Shown here in pieces: positions 13,403 to 24,835 of a stretch of 64,000 bases of DNA. The notes under the pieces were generated by a model. That model did no database searches. It was not told the origin of the DNA and worked only from the letters and a program-made list of their open reading frames with translations. The first letter of the stretch is position 1. The number at the start of each line of letters is the position of its first letter. The position numbers and the translations under genes were made by a program. The stretch spans positions 16,292,941 through 16,356,940 of the forward strand of contig NC_084607.1 of the NCBI RefSeq assembly GCF_033807715.1. Reading direction: 5' to 3'. The stretch is from Cololabis saira (Eukaryota; Chordata; Actinopteri; Beloniformes; Belonidae).

Positions 13403-13825
13403 TGTGAGGAACCAGAGCGGCCTCCCCACGTACAAGGGGACAAGGCAAAACTGGAGCTGGGTGATGAGGTGTAAAGAAACCTTGCAGAGTGTAGAATGCC
13501 AAAAAATAAGGCTTTTTAATGTAAAAAAAAAAGCACAAAGACATACAGGGGAAAGCAAAACAGTAGTCTTCAAAAATGGCACATGGGGCATAGCCTCGCA
13601 ACAAGCTATCCCAAATCAGCCGACTCCTTTCTGGTATCCAGCCGCTGCTTTTAACCCCAGGCAGGGTGGAGATGTTGATTGGACACAGGTGGGCTCCAAT
13701 TAGCAGAACCAGGCACACCTGTGTGCTGCTCCCCTGCAGACCACGCCCAATCCTCCACTCTGCCACATGCATTAAAAAAAAGTCCGGTGAGGGTGAGAAG
13801 GGGAGGGGTTGCTCACTTTCTCACA
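13403..13825 (-). repeat. 5' LTR (423 bp)
   Basis: The more complete LTR. On the minus strand a TTAAAA word (complement of about 13648-13653) could serve as a TATA-like box, and ATTAAA (complement of 13515-13520) as a polyadenylation signal further downstream. Ends are TG...CA. Confidence 0.92.
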
Positions 13826-13860
13826 ATCTCCTACAGATACAATAGTCAGTGCTCGGGCCC

Positions 13861-14478
13861 TAAAAATGAAGTGACCCGCATGACGTCAGACGTATTGGAC
13901 AGATTAGACAGATGGAAACAGTAGTTTTTGTCCAGTGGTGGTGGAAAAATTAATAAACTAATGATGAGAAGAAATCTGAGGAAAAGGAGAGCTTGCTTCA
14001 ACATCTGCACAGAGTCGGGAGTGGTGGACCACGGCCAGCTTCAATGAAGCAGATTTCATCCCCAAAAGATCCCAACAGTGCAATGTTGTGACCTCGGTCA
14101 TGTAACAGTGACATCAAAGACGGATGAGAAGCGACGTGGCAGTCTAGACTGGAGTGGGAAAACATCAGATACTCGATTTAGCACCACATATGAAAGTGAC
14201 CAAGGTCTGATGTGAAAGAAAAAAAAACATTTTTGTGTTGTGTGATTTGTGTCATTTGAGCTGTTCAGACAGCCAAAAGAAAATCAGATATGGGCACAAA
14301 AAAAATAAAATATTTGGATTTGGGTGACTTGGCTGCAGTGTGAACGTAACCATAGAAACGTGTGTGGCTGATTAAGATGGCTGCAGGATTAAGGTCACAC
14401 CCGAGGACACCTGGATCATGTCGCCGCTGCGCCACACATAAACAAAGAACCACACACACTTTTGAATTACCCTCAACC
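13861..14478. other. No gene seen
   Basis: No recognisable gene or repeat. Confidence 0.55.
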
Positions 14479-14625
14479 TAACATACATGTTTTTGGATTG
14501 TGGGAGGAAGTTGGAATACCTGAAGAAAACCCCCACAAGCACGAGATCTTGCTAACTCTGCCCAGAAAGACTCCTGCCAGGAGTTGAAGAAGGAAACTTG
14601 TAAGCACTAAGCCACCGCACCCAGC
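14479..14625 (-). mobile_element. Remnant of a tRNA-headed SINE-like retroposon
   Basis: The stretch 'catgtttttggattgtggga' followed by 'ggaagttggaatacc' and ending 'cactaagccaccgcaccc' matches the pattern of a very common teleost retroposon (a 'tttttggactgtgggagga' block followed by a reverse tRNA-like head). It is diverged and has no clear flanking duplication. Confidence 0.7.
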
Positions 14626-15940
14626 AAATATCCCTTCAAAGTAAACTGAAGCTAACATTTTAACATGCAAAAGAAAGTTTTCATGCTGCTTTAAAAAGGT
14701 ATCAGGAGCTAATTGGATACAGTTAAGACTCTAAGGATATGATTAGAGTTGCCTTGAAACAGACGTTCTCATCACATCCATCAAATATTATAAATCTCCT
14801 GCCCTATCTGCAAAAGGGTGGGGTGGGAGCAACACCGAACGTTCAGGGTGACATCTCGTTAACTTAATAGCTGCATACATTAACCTGCCGACTGGAAGGT
14901 TTCAAATAAGCAGAAGAGGTAATGAGCCCTTAAAAGGTGAAGGAGACCACCGGGGAGGCCAGAGGGGCCACAGAGAGAACAAACCCAAATCAAGACCAGT
15001 GCTCAAAATCCTTCTTCTGACTGCAAACTTATTGTGCTGATCTTAATGTAAACTTAAATCGTTAGAGGACGCAGTGCCTCGACGGACTCACACAAACAGA
15101 AATACACACCGCGCACTCACACAAACTTGAGGGAATGGCTCCATGGAGAGATTCATTGAGCCATCTGCCAAATTAGGCCATGAGCCATGAGCCCACAACT
15201 TCACTGTTCTATTTAATTTTCAATTACTGGGCTCGAGGCTTAAGCACAAGGTCTGCACACTAAAAATGTAACGCACACAATCGCACAACAGATTGATAAT
15301 AGAACAGATATTTCTTTCACACATGTATGCAAAATGAGATAAGATGAATCTGGCACAGGCGACTGAGTCATTAATATCCCATCCAGAACGGTTCACTTTG
15401 CCGACAATTGTCTGGATTTCAAAAATCAACAATTTGGATGAAATCAATGAAAAGCTTTAAATGAGAAAGAAAACACATAAAATCAGTCGGATACGACACG
15501 TATTCACAGGCATGCAAAGATACAGTACATCCTGTTTAATATTTGACACATAAAGACACCAACAGAGGCGCCTGAGCCAGCAGCAGAGCTACTTCTGCAA
15601 CCCGTGCCAGATCCCACCCCCCCTCCACTCCAAAATGTCAGAGGCATACGTTGGAGGGAGAGAGACTGAGGTGATAAACACACCCATCTGAAAATGTCAG
15701 TGTCACCTGTTGCCATGACAGCAGGCAAAGTTTGGCAAGAACTGAAGCACTTCGGCCAAAGGCCAGTATTCGCCACAGCTATTTGAGCGAGTGTTTCTAG
15801 CTCCGTGTCGTACAAGAGTATACTAAGTAATGAGAGTGGAAATGATGCATTGCTTTGTGTGATATATCACGAAAAGACCGTGACATTTCTGCATTAATTC
15901 TGTCACGGACTGCTGCAGTTTTGAAAATATTAGCCAGAGA
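14626..15940. other. No gene seen
   Basis: Unique-looking sequence without a credible gene. Confidence 0.55.
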
Positions 15941-16018
15941 CAACAGGCTCCAGCAAAAAAAACAACAACCCTGACCCTGAATAGGAGGAAGCGGGTACAG
16001 ATGATGGATGGATGGATA
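15941..16018 (+). mobile_element. 3' end remnant of the same retroposon class
   Basis: 'ggctccagca' ... 'ccctgaataggaggaagcgg' ... followed by an ATGG tetramer array (about 16001-16018). This is the familiar 3' end of the teleost retroposon that finishes in 'ataagcgg...atggatggatgg'. Confidence 0.75.
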
Positions 16019-17204
16019 GATCTGATGCAAAAACATATTTCCCTAACAAAATAGGATCTGTGGGCGGTTTTGAGCACAGAAAGAGGGGACATTCAGCAGA
16101 AGAAACTTTCAAATTCCTCTTGATCGATACAGCACCTCAGGTCACTAAAAGCATGTGTAAGGCACAGACAACACATCCTCAGCATCACCTATGTCATGTC
16201 TGTAGAAGTGGTTTTGTATCATCTTGCTGCAAAAATGATGTATGGATCTCCTGGGAAAAGATGTTCCTCTAAAGTCTCGATTTACTTTTCTCCAGAATTG
16301 TAAATAACCTTTGTCAAGGCTATTGATACAACCTCATACTATCACAATCTGGCTTGTGGACTCCTTGACAACACTCTGCATGATCATTTTCACCTTTGTT
16401 ACAGAGCAAGAGACATCAGTTTCTTCCAAAAATGGTCTCTATATTACAGATTCACATGATTTCGACTAAGATGGTCCAGCAAAGTTCCTCCAAGCCTCTG
16501 CAAAAGGTCTTTATTTTGAAAAGCTTATGTTTTATAAATATTTTCATGATTTTTCTTTTTTTCATGTATTTGTTAACAAAGTGGAGATTCTCGTCATATT
16601 TTTGCTCATCAAAGTTCACTGAAATACTGCTTCTATCAGGTCTTTAAAGTAGTAGGTGCACACCAGCACAGAGCAACTAAAGTAGGATTTAATCAGCCGT
16701 AAAGACGCACGTAGAGACACCGGTAAGTAGGCGTAGGCTGATGATCATAAAACATGTGGATCAAACAATAATACGCGATGAGAGGAAAAAGTAATTGAGA
16801 ATCACATCAAAATCCATTTGACATTAACATCATTACATTTTTCCTTCGCTCCCTTACTGGCACTAAACTATACCAATGTTTTCTCTTTTGTTCTTGTATT
16901 TTCTGGAATGATTTTCTTTGTGGTCGATATCTTGTTTATTGACGTTGTGTCTCTTTTGAGGTTGCATTTTAAACTTGAGGGCCGCTCTAAGTGTCTCAAA
17001 CTTGGAGGCATTTAATTCTGTTCCTGAATGTCACACAATACTGGGAAAAATAAATACAATAAATCACATTTTTAAAACATTTATTTATCCAGTCCTCTAA
17101 ATTGTTAGCTCCTATTTCAGGGTGACATTTCCCGGCGTGTGTTTTTGTGGTGCTTTGCAGCCGTGTGAAGCAGCAGTCAGCTGCATCCCTGGAAGCGAGT
17201 ATGA
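16019..17204. other. No gene seen
   Basis: AT-rich sequence without a credible coding frame. Confidence 0.55.
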
Positions 17205-17890
17205 ACTTAAACTTAAACTTTATTTATTTATATAGCACCAACTCATGCAGTGTAAGTGCAACTCATGGTGCTTTACATACAGAGATAAAATAACAATCAA
17301 AAGTACAATTTAAAACATCCCATACGACCCCACCCCCCACGCATACACACACCCTCACTCACACTCATACACATGTGCATACACTCACACGCCCACACAC
17401 ACACACACAATAAGTGGACTGGTGACATGGCTTAGCACTAACGATCCAGGTGAGGAAAACACTACCTATGGGTGGCCGTCCACACCGAGAGGCTCCACCG
17501 GCCACGACCACAAGGAGCATCGCCACAGAGACCCCCCCAACCTGGACAGACCAGGACAGACCCCACACAGAAGGTGGAGTCCCTCCCCCAGCTACCCAGG
17601 CCTGAGGGACCCCCATGACGACACCCCCATGGGCGGAGCAGACACACCACCCAGTGTGGACGACCCCCCTGAGGAAACACTGGAGCTAAAAACTAAAAGA
17701 TTAAAAGAAAGTAAAAAATGCCTAAAAAGTGTAAAATTTTAGAAAAATCTATACAAAACTTAAGATGAATAATAAATAACATAAAATACAAAGTCACTCA
17801 AATGGATTAAAGGTGATCAGATAAAAGCCAAGCTAAAAAGGTGTGTCTTGAGCCTCCTTTTAAAAGTATCAACGTTCTCTGCGGGATGAT
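17205..17890. repeat. Probable interspersed repeat with a GC-rich core
   Basis: It begins with 'tttatttatatagcaccaa' and 'ggtgctttacatacagag', and near its end has 'aaaaaggtgtgtcttgagcc' and 'aacgttctctgcgg', words I associate with a widespread teleost retroposon. The core (17460-17690) is strongly C-rich, with many runs of four or more C, and includes a short CA microsatellite at 17394-17409. Class and exact borders are uncertain. The 106-codon open frame in the core is Pro-rich and unrecognised. Confidence 0.5.
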
Positions 17891-18134
17891 ATGAGGATAA
17901 CAGTTTGTTGATTATTGTGGAAATGTAATAAATTATCATAGCTAACTTAAATATAAGGGATGCTAAAGGCTGGTGTAAATGTACTACTACTACTACTACT
18001 GTTATACTACTTTAGAAACTACACATTTTTACTTTTATTTTGAAAGGCTAAATTGTAACTGAGAAATTCCTGAAAATGTATTTTAGGTTGAATGGAAGTT
18101 GTTTTTTTAGACCGTATGTTGAGACGATGTGTAT

Positions 18135-18450
18135 TGGCACAACTGCAAAGCTGAGTTGCTGATGCACCGCTGGATCCGTGATCCGACCCTCACCTGTAGG
18201 GTCGAGAGCTTGAGGGTAGCGACCGTAAGACTGATAATAAAAGCCATCAAAATGAGCTTCCTCTCAAGGATGTCTGACCTCAACCACGGGTACAGGGGGA
18301 GGAACTGAGGCACCCTGAGTGGGTCTTAGAGGAAAACCTGAAGACTAAGAACTCACTGGAAGAATTCTATATGTTATCTGGATTGGGACACCCAGGAAAG
18401 CCGGAGGAATGTCAGGATGCAGCTCGGGAGAGGGAAGTCCGTTGCCTAGA
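18135..18450 (+). repeat. Decayed 3' coding end of a LINE
   Basis: Word order follows a common teleost LINE: 'gatccgaccctcacctgtag', 'gggtagcgaccgtaagac', 'aaaatgagcttcctctc', then 'cgggagagggaagtccg'. In intact relatives this region encodes the C-terminal tail of the LINE protein. Here the frame is broken by stops. The related piece at 51943-52168 lies in the opposite orientation. Confidence 0.7.
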
Positions 18451-18493
18451 AATATAGACGTCCCGCTAACAAAGCTAGAACTCTTACGGTCAT

Positions 18494-18945
18494 TAGTGCT
18501 GTCAAGCGATTACATTTTTTTTGCGATTAATTAATTAAACTCAATCTCTTTTTTAATCGCACCTAAAAATTGTTGAGAAAAGCCCTCAACTTGAGGTGTT
18601 TTTCTTTATATTCATTACATTATTGTGGCAGATCAATAGATTGATATATAACAACATAAAGGTGGCTTTATAAAGTCATTTATTTATTTTTTTAACAGAT
18701 TGAACAGATGCAGTCCTAGCTATTTACATCCACTTGGCAAGAACATTCGCCAGCCTCTCGGTCGCAGACGTGCGCATGCGCGAGGTGCTCTCCTCCACTC
18801 TAGTTTGGAGAAGAGTGTTGCCGTGGTAACATCTTTGCTTCTAACGTAAGCTGTGGCTGCGCTCACGACCGGGTGCTTTGCGTTTATGTGGTGGGTAAAC
18901 TTGAGCTGCTTCGGTGGGAAGCTGTTAGAATAATTGAACATAGAG
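18494..18945 (+). mobile_element. 5' part of a hAT-type DNA transposon, truncated
   Basis: The left end TAGTGCTGTCAAGCGATTA followed by 'gcgattaattaat' and 'tttttaatcgcac' is the terminal sequence of a repeat I recognise as common in fish. TAGTG fits the YARNG start of hAT ends. No matching right-hand inverted repeat or target duplication was found, so the copy is broken, and its right limit is only approximate. Confidence 0.45.
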
Positions 18946-18989
18946 TAATCTCATATTTACTCCAATTGCCTTCACATACATAAACTAAG

Positions 18990-19416
18990 CTTGTTTGGTG
19001 TGTATGTACAACTCAAATTTGCAGAGTTTGTTATGCAGATAGGAGAAGTCAGATGCGACTGCGGATGAAGTCATCAAAGAGCTATCTGTGCAAAGCAAGA
19101 ACAGCTCCCCCGGTTGAAGATATACCATGCTGTTTCAGGGTCAAGGAGGAGCAATATATATCAAGTTGAAGATAAGGAGTTATGTAAACGTGAAGAATAT
19201 CAGCTGTGTTTTCCCCCTCCCTTAGAGCTGTAACTCTTATTGTAACTAGGGACCACCCTAAGGAAATAAAAAGAGGGGTCGGCAGAGCGCTTCAGAGCGG
19301 TAGGAGATGTAACTGACCGTAACTCTGTCCGTTCTCCTTGCAAGTAAAATTAGAACCTCTTGTCTTTCTCTCAAAGTCCTTTCCACAAAGAACACATATC
19401 ACTCTACCTTTATCAA
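18990..19416 (+). repeat. Possible decayed retroviral-type LTR
   Basis: The block has a plausible U3-R-U5 order: AATAAA at about 19265, then a GC-richer downstream part. It ends in CA just before TGGTGCCGTCAGGG (19417-19430), which partly resembles a tRNA-His-type primer site. No partner LTR, target duplication or gag/pol sequence was found. It could be a solo LTR or a chance resemblance. A second TGGTGCCG word occurs at 19946. The left border is a guess. Confidence 0.3.
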
Positions 19417-19430
19417 TGGTGCCGTCAGGG

Positions 19431-20119
19431 CGTTTTAGAAATGTAAAATCCCCATTCACTGGATGGACAACTTTTCACATGCTCCTCCATTTTCACCTCT
19501 CTCCTACGCTACTCATCGCGCCCCCCCTCTGCCAGCGTTGCTAAACAAGCCCAAACACAAGGACAGCCAATCAGTGTCCACTTCAAAGTGGGACTGAGCA
19601 TTGTTTTCAACCCCACAACTCAAGCACAAACACAGATTTTAAAAATAAAGGCAATTTGCAAACAGAAAAAGTAAAGTTAGAGATTAAAAAAAAGATTAAG
19701 ACTGCAGCTAAGGATTGGCGGCCGCTTGAATCGGCTTTGGCATCAACAGTTAAAGATTCAGACATTCTCTTCAAAGATTGATTGGAAGACAGTGCTCAAA
19801 TCATTGATTTGAAAGGTAGATGTATTTGCTGTTTTGCCAACAGACTACAGCTAAAGTTTAATTTACTCTTCTACACAACACTCTTCGTGTCTTCGTGTCG
19901 TAGTGCTAACCGGCAAAGAGTAGATCGCTGATCTAAATTCGACCATTGGTGCCGCCCCTGAGACGGGGACGTCCCATGGACCGTTTTCAGACCCTTTCTA
20001 GATGTGTGTCTGATCCCTTGGAGGTCCAGGGACCATTTAAACTGCTCTCTCCCATGAGACAAGCTAATAAATGAGGCTCTGCCTAAAACTGTACAGGCAG
20101 TGCCTCATAGGCAGGCCTC
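19431..20119. other. No gene seen
   Basis: Unclassified sequence with no convincing coding frame. Confidence 0.5.
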
Positions 20120-20122
20120 CAC

Positions 20123-20218
<96 letters not shown>
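20120..20218. repeat. (CA)n microsatellite, ~99 bp
   Basis: Nearly perfect CA array with one CG variant near its left end. Confidence 0.97.
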
Positions 20219-20220
<2 letters not shown>

Positions 20221-22482
20221 CAGTTGTCAGTGGTAAAAGAAATGGTAAGTACTTCTGCAACACATTAATGAATACGAATAGAAAGGACTTGAGGAGTTTG
20301 GTGCTGATTCTTTTTAATTCCACCCTGATTGTAGAAAATAATTACAAAATGTACAAAAGGCACATCTTTTATCCCTCTTATCCCACTACTTGTTTGCTTT
20401 TCGTTTGATATGACTTGGCTCAGCCAAAATCCAATCAATCAGAGAGATTTGTGTGCTCTATTTGCTTTGTTCCCGGTGAAGAAAACACGTGCTCAAAGCT
20501 CAGCTGCTCCCTTGGCTAATACGGGGTGATGTTAGTGCAGAGACGGAGGCTTTTCAAATCCACAGGTCATGAAAACCCTCACACAGTGAAACGAGCAAAC
20601 AGATGACAGATATTGTGATTTCGTGCAGCAACTGCACAGTGTGCATCTCACATTCTGACAACGCGCTAGCTTGTCCAACACTGTCAACACAATCACCATC
20701 TGATCCTCAAAAGGCCAAGTGTCGAGTTTGACAAAGGCCAAATCGCTCTCCACTTTCTTTTGAATCCTTTTCATTTCTGTTCTTTCACCCTGGGCTCTCC
20801 CTCTTTCATTATGTTACCTCCAAAGGCCGACTTATTAACCTTTTTTCCATACTGTTGGCAGATCTGCATATTTCCAGTGGTAGACTTTCAGAGCGGAGGT
20901 TAGTATTCTTTTCATGACCTGGTAGTTGCTGAATATTTTCTCAAATAATCATTAGGAAAATGTCAGAGGACTAAGAAATTATTAATCTAATAAATCTTAT
21001 GTTCTTGGACTGAAAGGTGAAAATTTGTCTGAGCAATTAGACTTTAGTGAGGTAAAATGAAGAAATTATCATATTTTCAAGGGGTATGAGATTTTTTTTT
21101 TAACCAGATAATTTACATTAACAGAGTTTTTCCACAGTTGTGCAAGTCAATGGTGCTATACATCATGTAGGCACATGGGATATTTATAATGAGGTGTATA
21201 TTGTGTCTGAAATTTAATTGTTTTCACCTTACTGAGACAAATGCATTGCATTGCATTGCGTTTGGGTTTTATCAAAAGGACCAGACGAGATGAAAACATG
21301 TGCTGGCGTCTCAGTCTCCGGGGAGTAAATGCTCAGTGTATCTGAAACTCTCATGCTGCCTGGCTTTTACCAGCCTGTATTTCTGTCCAGGCCAGTGGAT
21401 TTTTCCAGGATAAAATCGCTTCTCCATGTCTATCTCTCCTGGGCTGTTTCTCTCTGGCGCCACGGGGGAACAGTGAGACCATGAGTGAGCCTTCGAGAGC
21501 AAATTATGTACATTTAAATGAACCGTTTCCTTGAGTCTGCTCAGCTCAGCGCTGAAGAAGAGTTCAGATGGAACGGAGCTGGAAAGGGAGGATGTGTGCG
21601 TTTGAGCGCATGTGTGTGTGTGTGTGTGTGTGTGTGTGACAGTGAATGTATCAGGGATACACATGATGCAGCTCAGAGTAGGAGTGTAAAACTTGAGTGG
21701 ACCCTAGGCCCTCACTTAGCCTTAATAGCTTTCCTGTCCACCTCCTCCTGCTGCATTAGAGTTACATTTCCACTCTTGGGGGGGGGGTGTTCTGTCTTTT
21801 ATATATATATATATTTCTTCCATGTTTCTATCCTTGCCCAGATGCACCATCTTCATTCAGGCAGTCACTTTGCAGAGGTGGTGCCGCAAGGCTCACTTCA
21901 AAATCCGCCCAAACACTCCTACGGGGGTCCGGCAGGGATGGAGAGACCAGGAAAGTTTCCACAACCATCAGTTCTGCTCATGCACACGATCCCACGCGCA
22001 TACACGTGCACCTGTGGCTTTGTTTCACATCCAGACAATGCATCACAGAGTCTTCTTTGTTTGTCAGGCCATTCCATTATTTACCCCCTCCTCTTCCACA
22101 TCCACCTGTTCCTCTGAATGCCATTTATCATCCCAAGGAAACCTTGTGTCCGCCAGAACGTGAAAACCTGATGAATAAATAAACTCATTTCTCCACACCA
22201 GAACACACTTCCCTCTCTTTTTGCATTGCTGCAATGACAATTCTGAGTTTACTTCACAAAAACTGGACGGTATTGGCTTTGATATGTTTTAATGAAGAGA
22301 GGGGGGGAGAGAAAGAAAATCCCTGCCCTTGAAAGTTCTTCCTTAAACTCACTTAAACTTTTACTGTCTTCAAAAATTTCCTACAAATTATTATGGTCAT
22401 TACATGATAAGAAGTATTCAGAAAAGGTCTTAAGGCAGTCTCTTCTGAGATTACTGCCTCTTGCCTCTTTCTTCTACCGTAG
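20219..22482. other. No gene seen; short simple repeats
   Basis: Contains a GT array at 21611-21638, a short TA array near 21800-21812 and a TGCAT pentamer run near 21243-21259. A 199-codon open frame (21518-22117) runs through the GT array and looks accidental. Confidence 0.55.
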
Positions 22483-22783
22483 TTCTGTCCGCTACGACTG
22501 CCAGTGCACCCTCTCAGTCTGAAGCGCAGGCTCTCTCCAGCAGCTCTCCCTACCGTCTGCTGTTCTCCAGCCTTCGCTGTCTAAGCATTCCTGTATATTC
22601 AATGAACCGGAGACGGCCAAATAGTGATCTGCTGTTAGCTATTCAATTACTGCACCCGGCTGGCCTCCGCTCCCTGCGGCTGCAGCGCGGAGCCGCCTCG
22701 GCCCGGCGGCATCGCAGTCGTTTTCCCACCGTAACAAAATGGAATTACAAATTTTGCCAATTAGAAAAACAAAAAAAAAAAAG
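22483..22783 (+). other. Candidate exon, 301 nt, protein not recognised
   Basis: Preceded by a pyrimidine-rich tract ending CCGTAG (splice acceptor) and followed by AAG|GTAAGT at 22781-22789, a near-perfect splice donor. One frame is open across the whole interval, rich in Ser, Arg and Leu (starting ...LSATTASAPSQSEAQ...) and ending in a Lys run from an A tract. The 3' half is GC-rich with several CpGs (22660-22720), unlike the surrounding DNA. I do not recognise the protein. A non-coding first exon or chance are both possible. Confidence 0.25.
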
Positions 22784-24035
22784 GTAAGTTGCCATGGCAC
22801 TCTCCTACCCACTTTCACAGCTTTCACCATTTACTGAGAATTTGTGTGCAAATCCCTGCAAGTGCCTGGCCTGTGTTTGAAGTAACCAGTGCTGTGAAAA
22901 TAAGTCCATGTGGACTTGTGAGCTCCCAACAAGTTTTAGGAGCGCTAATACCAACAAGGCTTTAAGCTGCAAGGATATCCTGGATGAAATATTTGCAGTG
23001 TCTGCCAGGAGACAAATCTATTCTTTGCTTTCAGTAAAATACTGTCTATGCGGCAATATCTTATTTGTAGGCTGCGAGGAGAGTCTCACGGGGACTAATT
23101 GAAGCTAGCGCTTTCCAGCCCTGTGCTTTGTGTGTTAATTACAAGCGTCACAAAGAATGATGGTTGAACAGAGGAGGTTATAGGATGAGGTTATCAGTGT
23201 CTCTTTTCCCTTTTTTTGTTTTTAAACTGTACCACTATTTTGTCTGTATTTAGAGCCTCTCAGCCTGTCTGCCGGTGCTTACGGATCAATCAGAACATCG
23301 GTAATCTCAGCTGACTATAAATAAATATGAAATTCATGAGATGGCATGAATTACAAATGTCCCAATCTTTTGGAAGTGATGCTCGTGTTTATTCTCCAGG
23401 TGGATTTTCTCTCTAACTCCTCTCTTGCTCCTTTACGGGGATACTTTCTGAAGCATCTTCTTTTTGTAGCTGTCTCTCTCCTTTTGTGCGTGTTTAAAGA
23501 AAAGTCATGTCCCGTGATGTGCTCTTTCTCCAGAGAAGATGGAAACAGGGGTAAAGTGACAACCTGGATGAAGATATTCACTCAGGGCAGCAGGTGCCCT
23601 CCGCCCTCATGCGATGACTAAATAAACATCCCACATGTCGAGCGAAAACATAACAGGTTAAAAGCTCCTTTAACCTTCTCTTAACCTTGTCATCGCGGTG
23701 TAACGAGAGGATGTCAGACAGGAGACTCACATAAACGAGTGATCTCCACTCAGCATCACCGATGTCCCTGCCTTTTCTGTCTAAACACATTTCACAGTCG
23801 CCTTTTTTTCTCCCCAACTTTAAAAAACTAGTAAAGTGTCAGCAAACAAGCTGTGCTGTTATATACAGGTTATGACTCCAATTATTCTGTGAGAAGATGA
23901 AAGTTGAGAGCGACACAAACGCTTCCACCAGGACCTCAGCAACATGTAACATGGATTTTCACTCATCCGTGTAGCAAAGATGTGACTCAATATTCGTCAG
24001 CTAAAAAGAGCAGGCATTAAACTATCACTGCAACG
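22784..24035. other. No gene seen
   Basis: Unique-looking sequence. The stretch 22880-23160 has balanced composition that could fit a conserved non-coding element, but only a cross-species alignment could show this. Confidence 0.45.
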
Positions 24036-24058
24036 CCCGCCCCCCCACCCGCCCTCCC
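24036..24058 (-). other. Potential G-quadruplex (minus strand)
   Basis: CCC-G-CCCCCCC-A-CCC-G-CCC-T-CCC on the plus strand gives at least four G-triplets separated by single bases on the minus strand. Confidence 0.65.
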
Positions 24059-24350
24059 AATAACCTAATTAGTCTTCAAATGAGATGTCGGCCGGTCTCT
24101 CACATTGTCTCATTCCACAGAAACCGGGGTAATCCGCTGAGGCAAGACAGATAGCGCAGCTGTCTTAGCAAGCACTTAACTAACATCAGTACCATGACGA
24201 TCCGAGAGGGTTCATCCGGTAATACACGCACTCAAAAAACCAAAACAACACACCGCAGAGACGCTGAACTCATGCAACACAAGTAAAAACTTAACATGCA
24301 GTGGACACAGATGCTGAAAGCGCCAGCACTGAGCTAGTTGGGCAGACGGC

Positions 24351-24378
24351 GGGGGAGGGGGTGGCGGGCGGCGGGGGG
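24351..24378 (+). other. Potential G-quadruplex (plus strand)
   Basis: G-runs of 5, 5, 2, 3, 2 and 6 within 28 bases. Four runs of at least three are separated by short loops. Confidence 0.65.
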
Positions 24379-24835
24379 TCCAGGTTCCTCTGAGAAGAGC
24401 TAGCACCCTCAGGTGATAATTAAACGCTGCTGTTCAGTGACCTTGCTGGGGCTTGACCAGGAGAAGAAAAAAAGCGCTGGAATTTTCCAGCTTCAGTACA
24501 CTTTCCCACATGAAGAAGAAAGTTAGGGAACGTGCGGACAGCTGTTGCTGATCTGAGCTGAGAACACAGAAATAAAGTACACAATGAGTCAAAGTCAAAC
24601 TGGGCAGGCCTGTGAGCTGGGATCGGCTCCGTGAACACTGTTCGGTGGAACAAAGCACACAATAATCACAAAAAGTAACGATAGTGTCAGTGAATCAGTC
24701 AAGTAATTAGTTCTTATTAACTTTCGGTAATTCATGTGCATGTTTGTTTTATGTTTTAACAGTAATCCTTCACCCAGCAGCTTCTGGATGATCTTTTCTT
24801 CTAGTCCTTCGGGAAGCGTTAACATGTATTTCCAC

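Larger units (their letters stand above)
12548..13825 (-). mobile_element. Non-autonomous LTR retrotransposon (TRIM-like, 1278 bp)
   Basis: Two near-identical direct repeats of 387 and 423 bp flank a ~470-bp interior. Both repeats begin TGTGAG and end CTCACA, and ATCTC is duplicated on either side (12543-12547 and 13826-13830). On the minus strand a tRNA-Leu-type primer site lies 2 nt inside the right-hand LTR, and a polypurine tract abuts the left-hand LTR. The element therefore reads right to left. The interior has no gag or pol, only two minisatellites, so any movement depended on proteins from another element. The LTRs differ by very few substitutions plus one ~36-bp gap, suggesting a young insertion. 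Superfamily cannot be set without pol. Confidence 0.92.
11699..13860 (+). mobile_element. Dispersed teleost repeat, class unassigned, split by an LTR element
   Basis: The left end reads 'aaagctgcaagcagcgatga' followed by 'acgggccctcgcaccc'. The right end is 'gtcagtgctcgggccc'. I recognise both ends as those of one very common teleost repeat. Positions 12548-13825 inside it are a separate LTR retrotransposon, so the host repeat proper is 11699-12547 plus 13831-13860. It has an imperfect internal duplication (about 11816-11913 and 11955-12050, both starting 'gatgacaccacccacga'). The GCTGCAAGCAGC word near the left end could form a small hairpin. TAAAA lies on both sides and may be a target duplication, but in AT-rich sequence this is weak. 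No protein is encoded. Confidence 0.75.

Noticed and set aside
12918..13772. Open frames of 206-280 codons on both strands
   Set aside because: They arise from the stop-free 23-bp and 27-bp minisatellites and LTR sequence. They overlap in several frames and show no domain.
21518..22117. 199-codon open frame
   Set aside because: It runs through a GT microsatellite and has no homology that I recognise.
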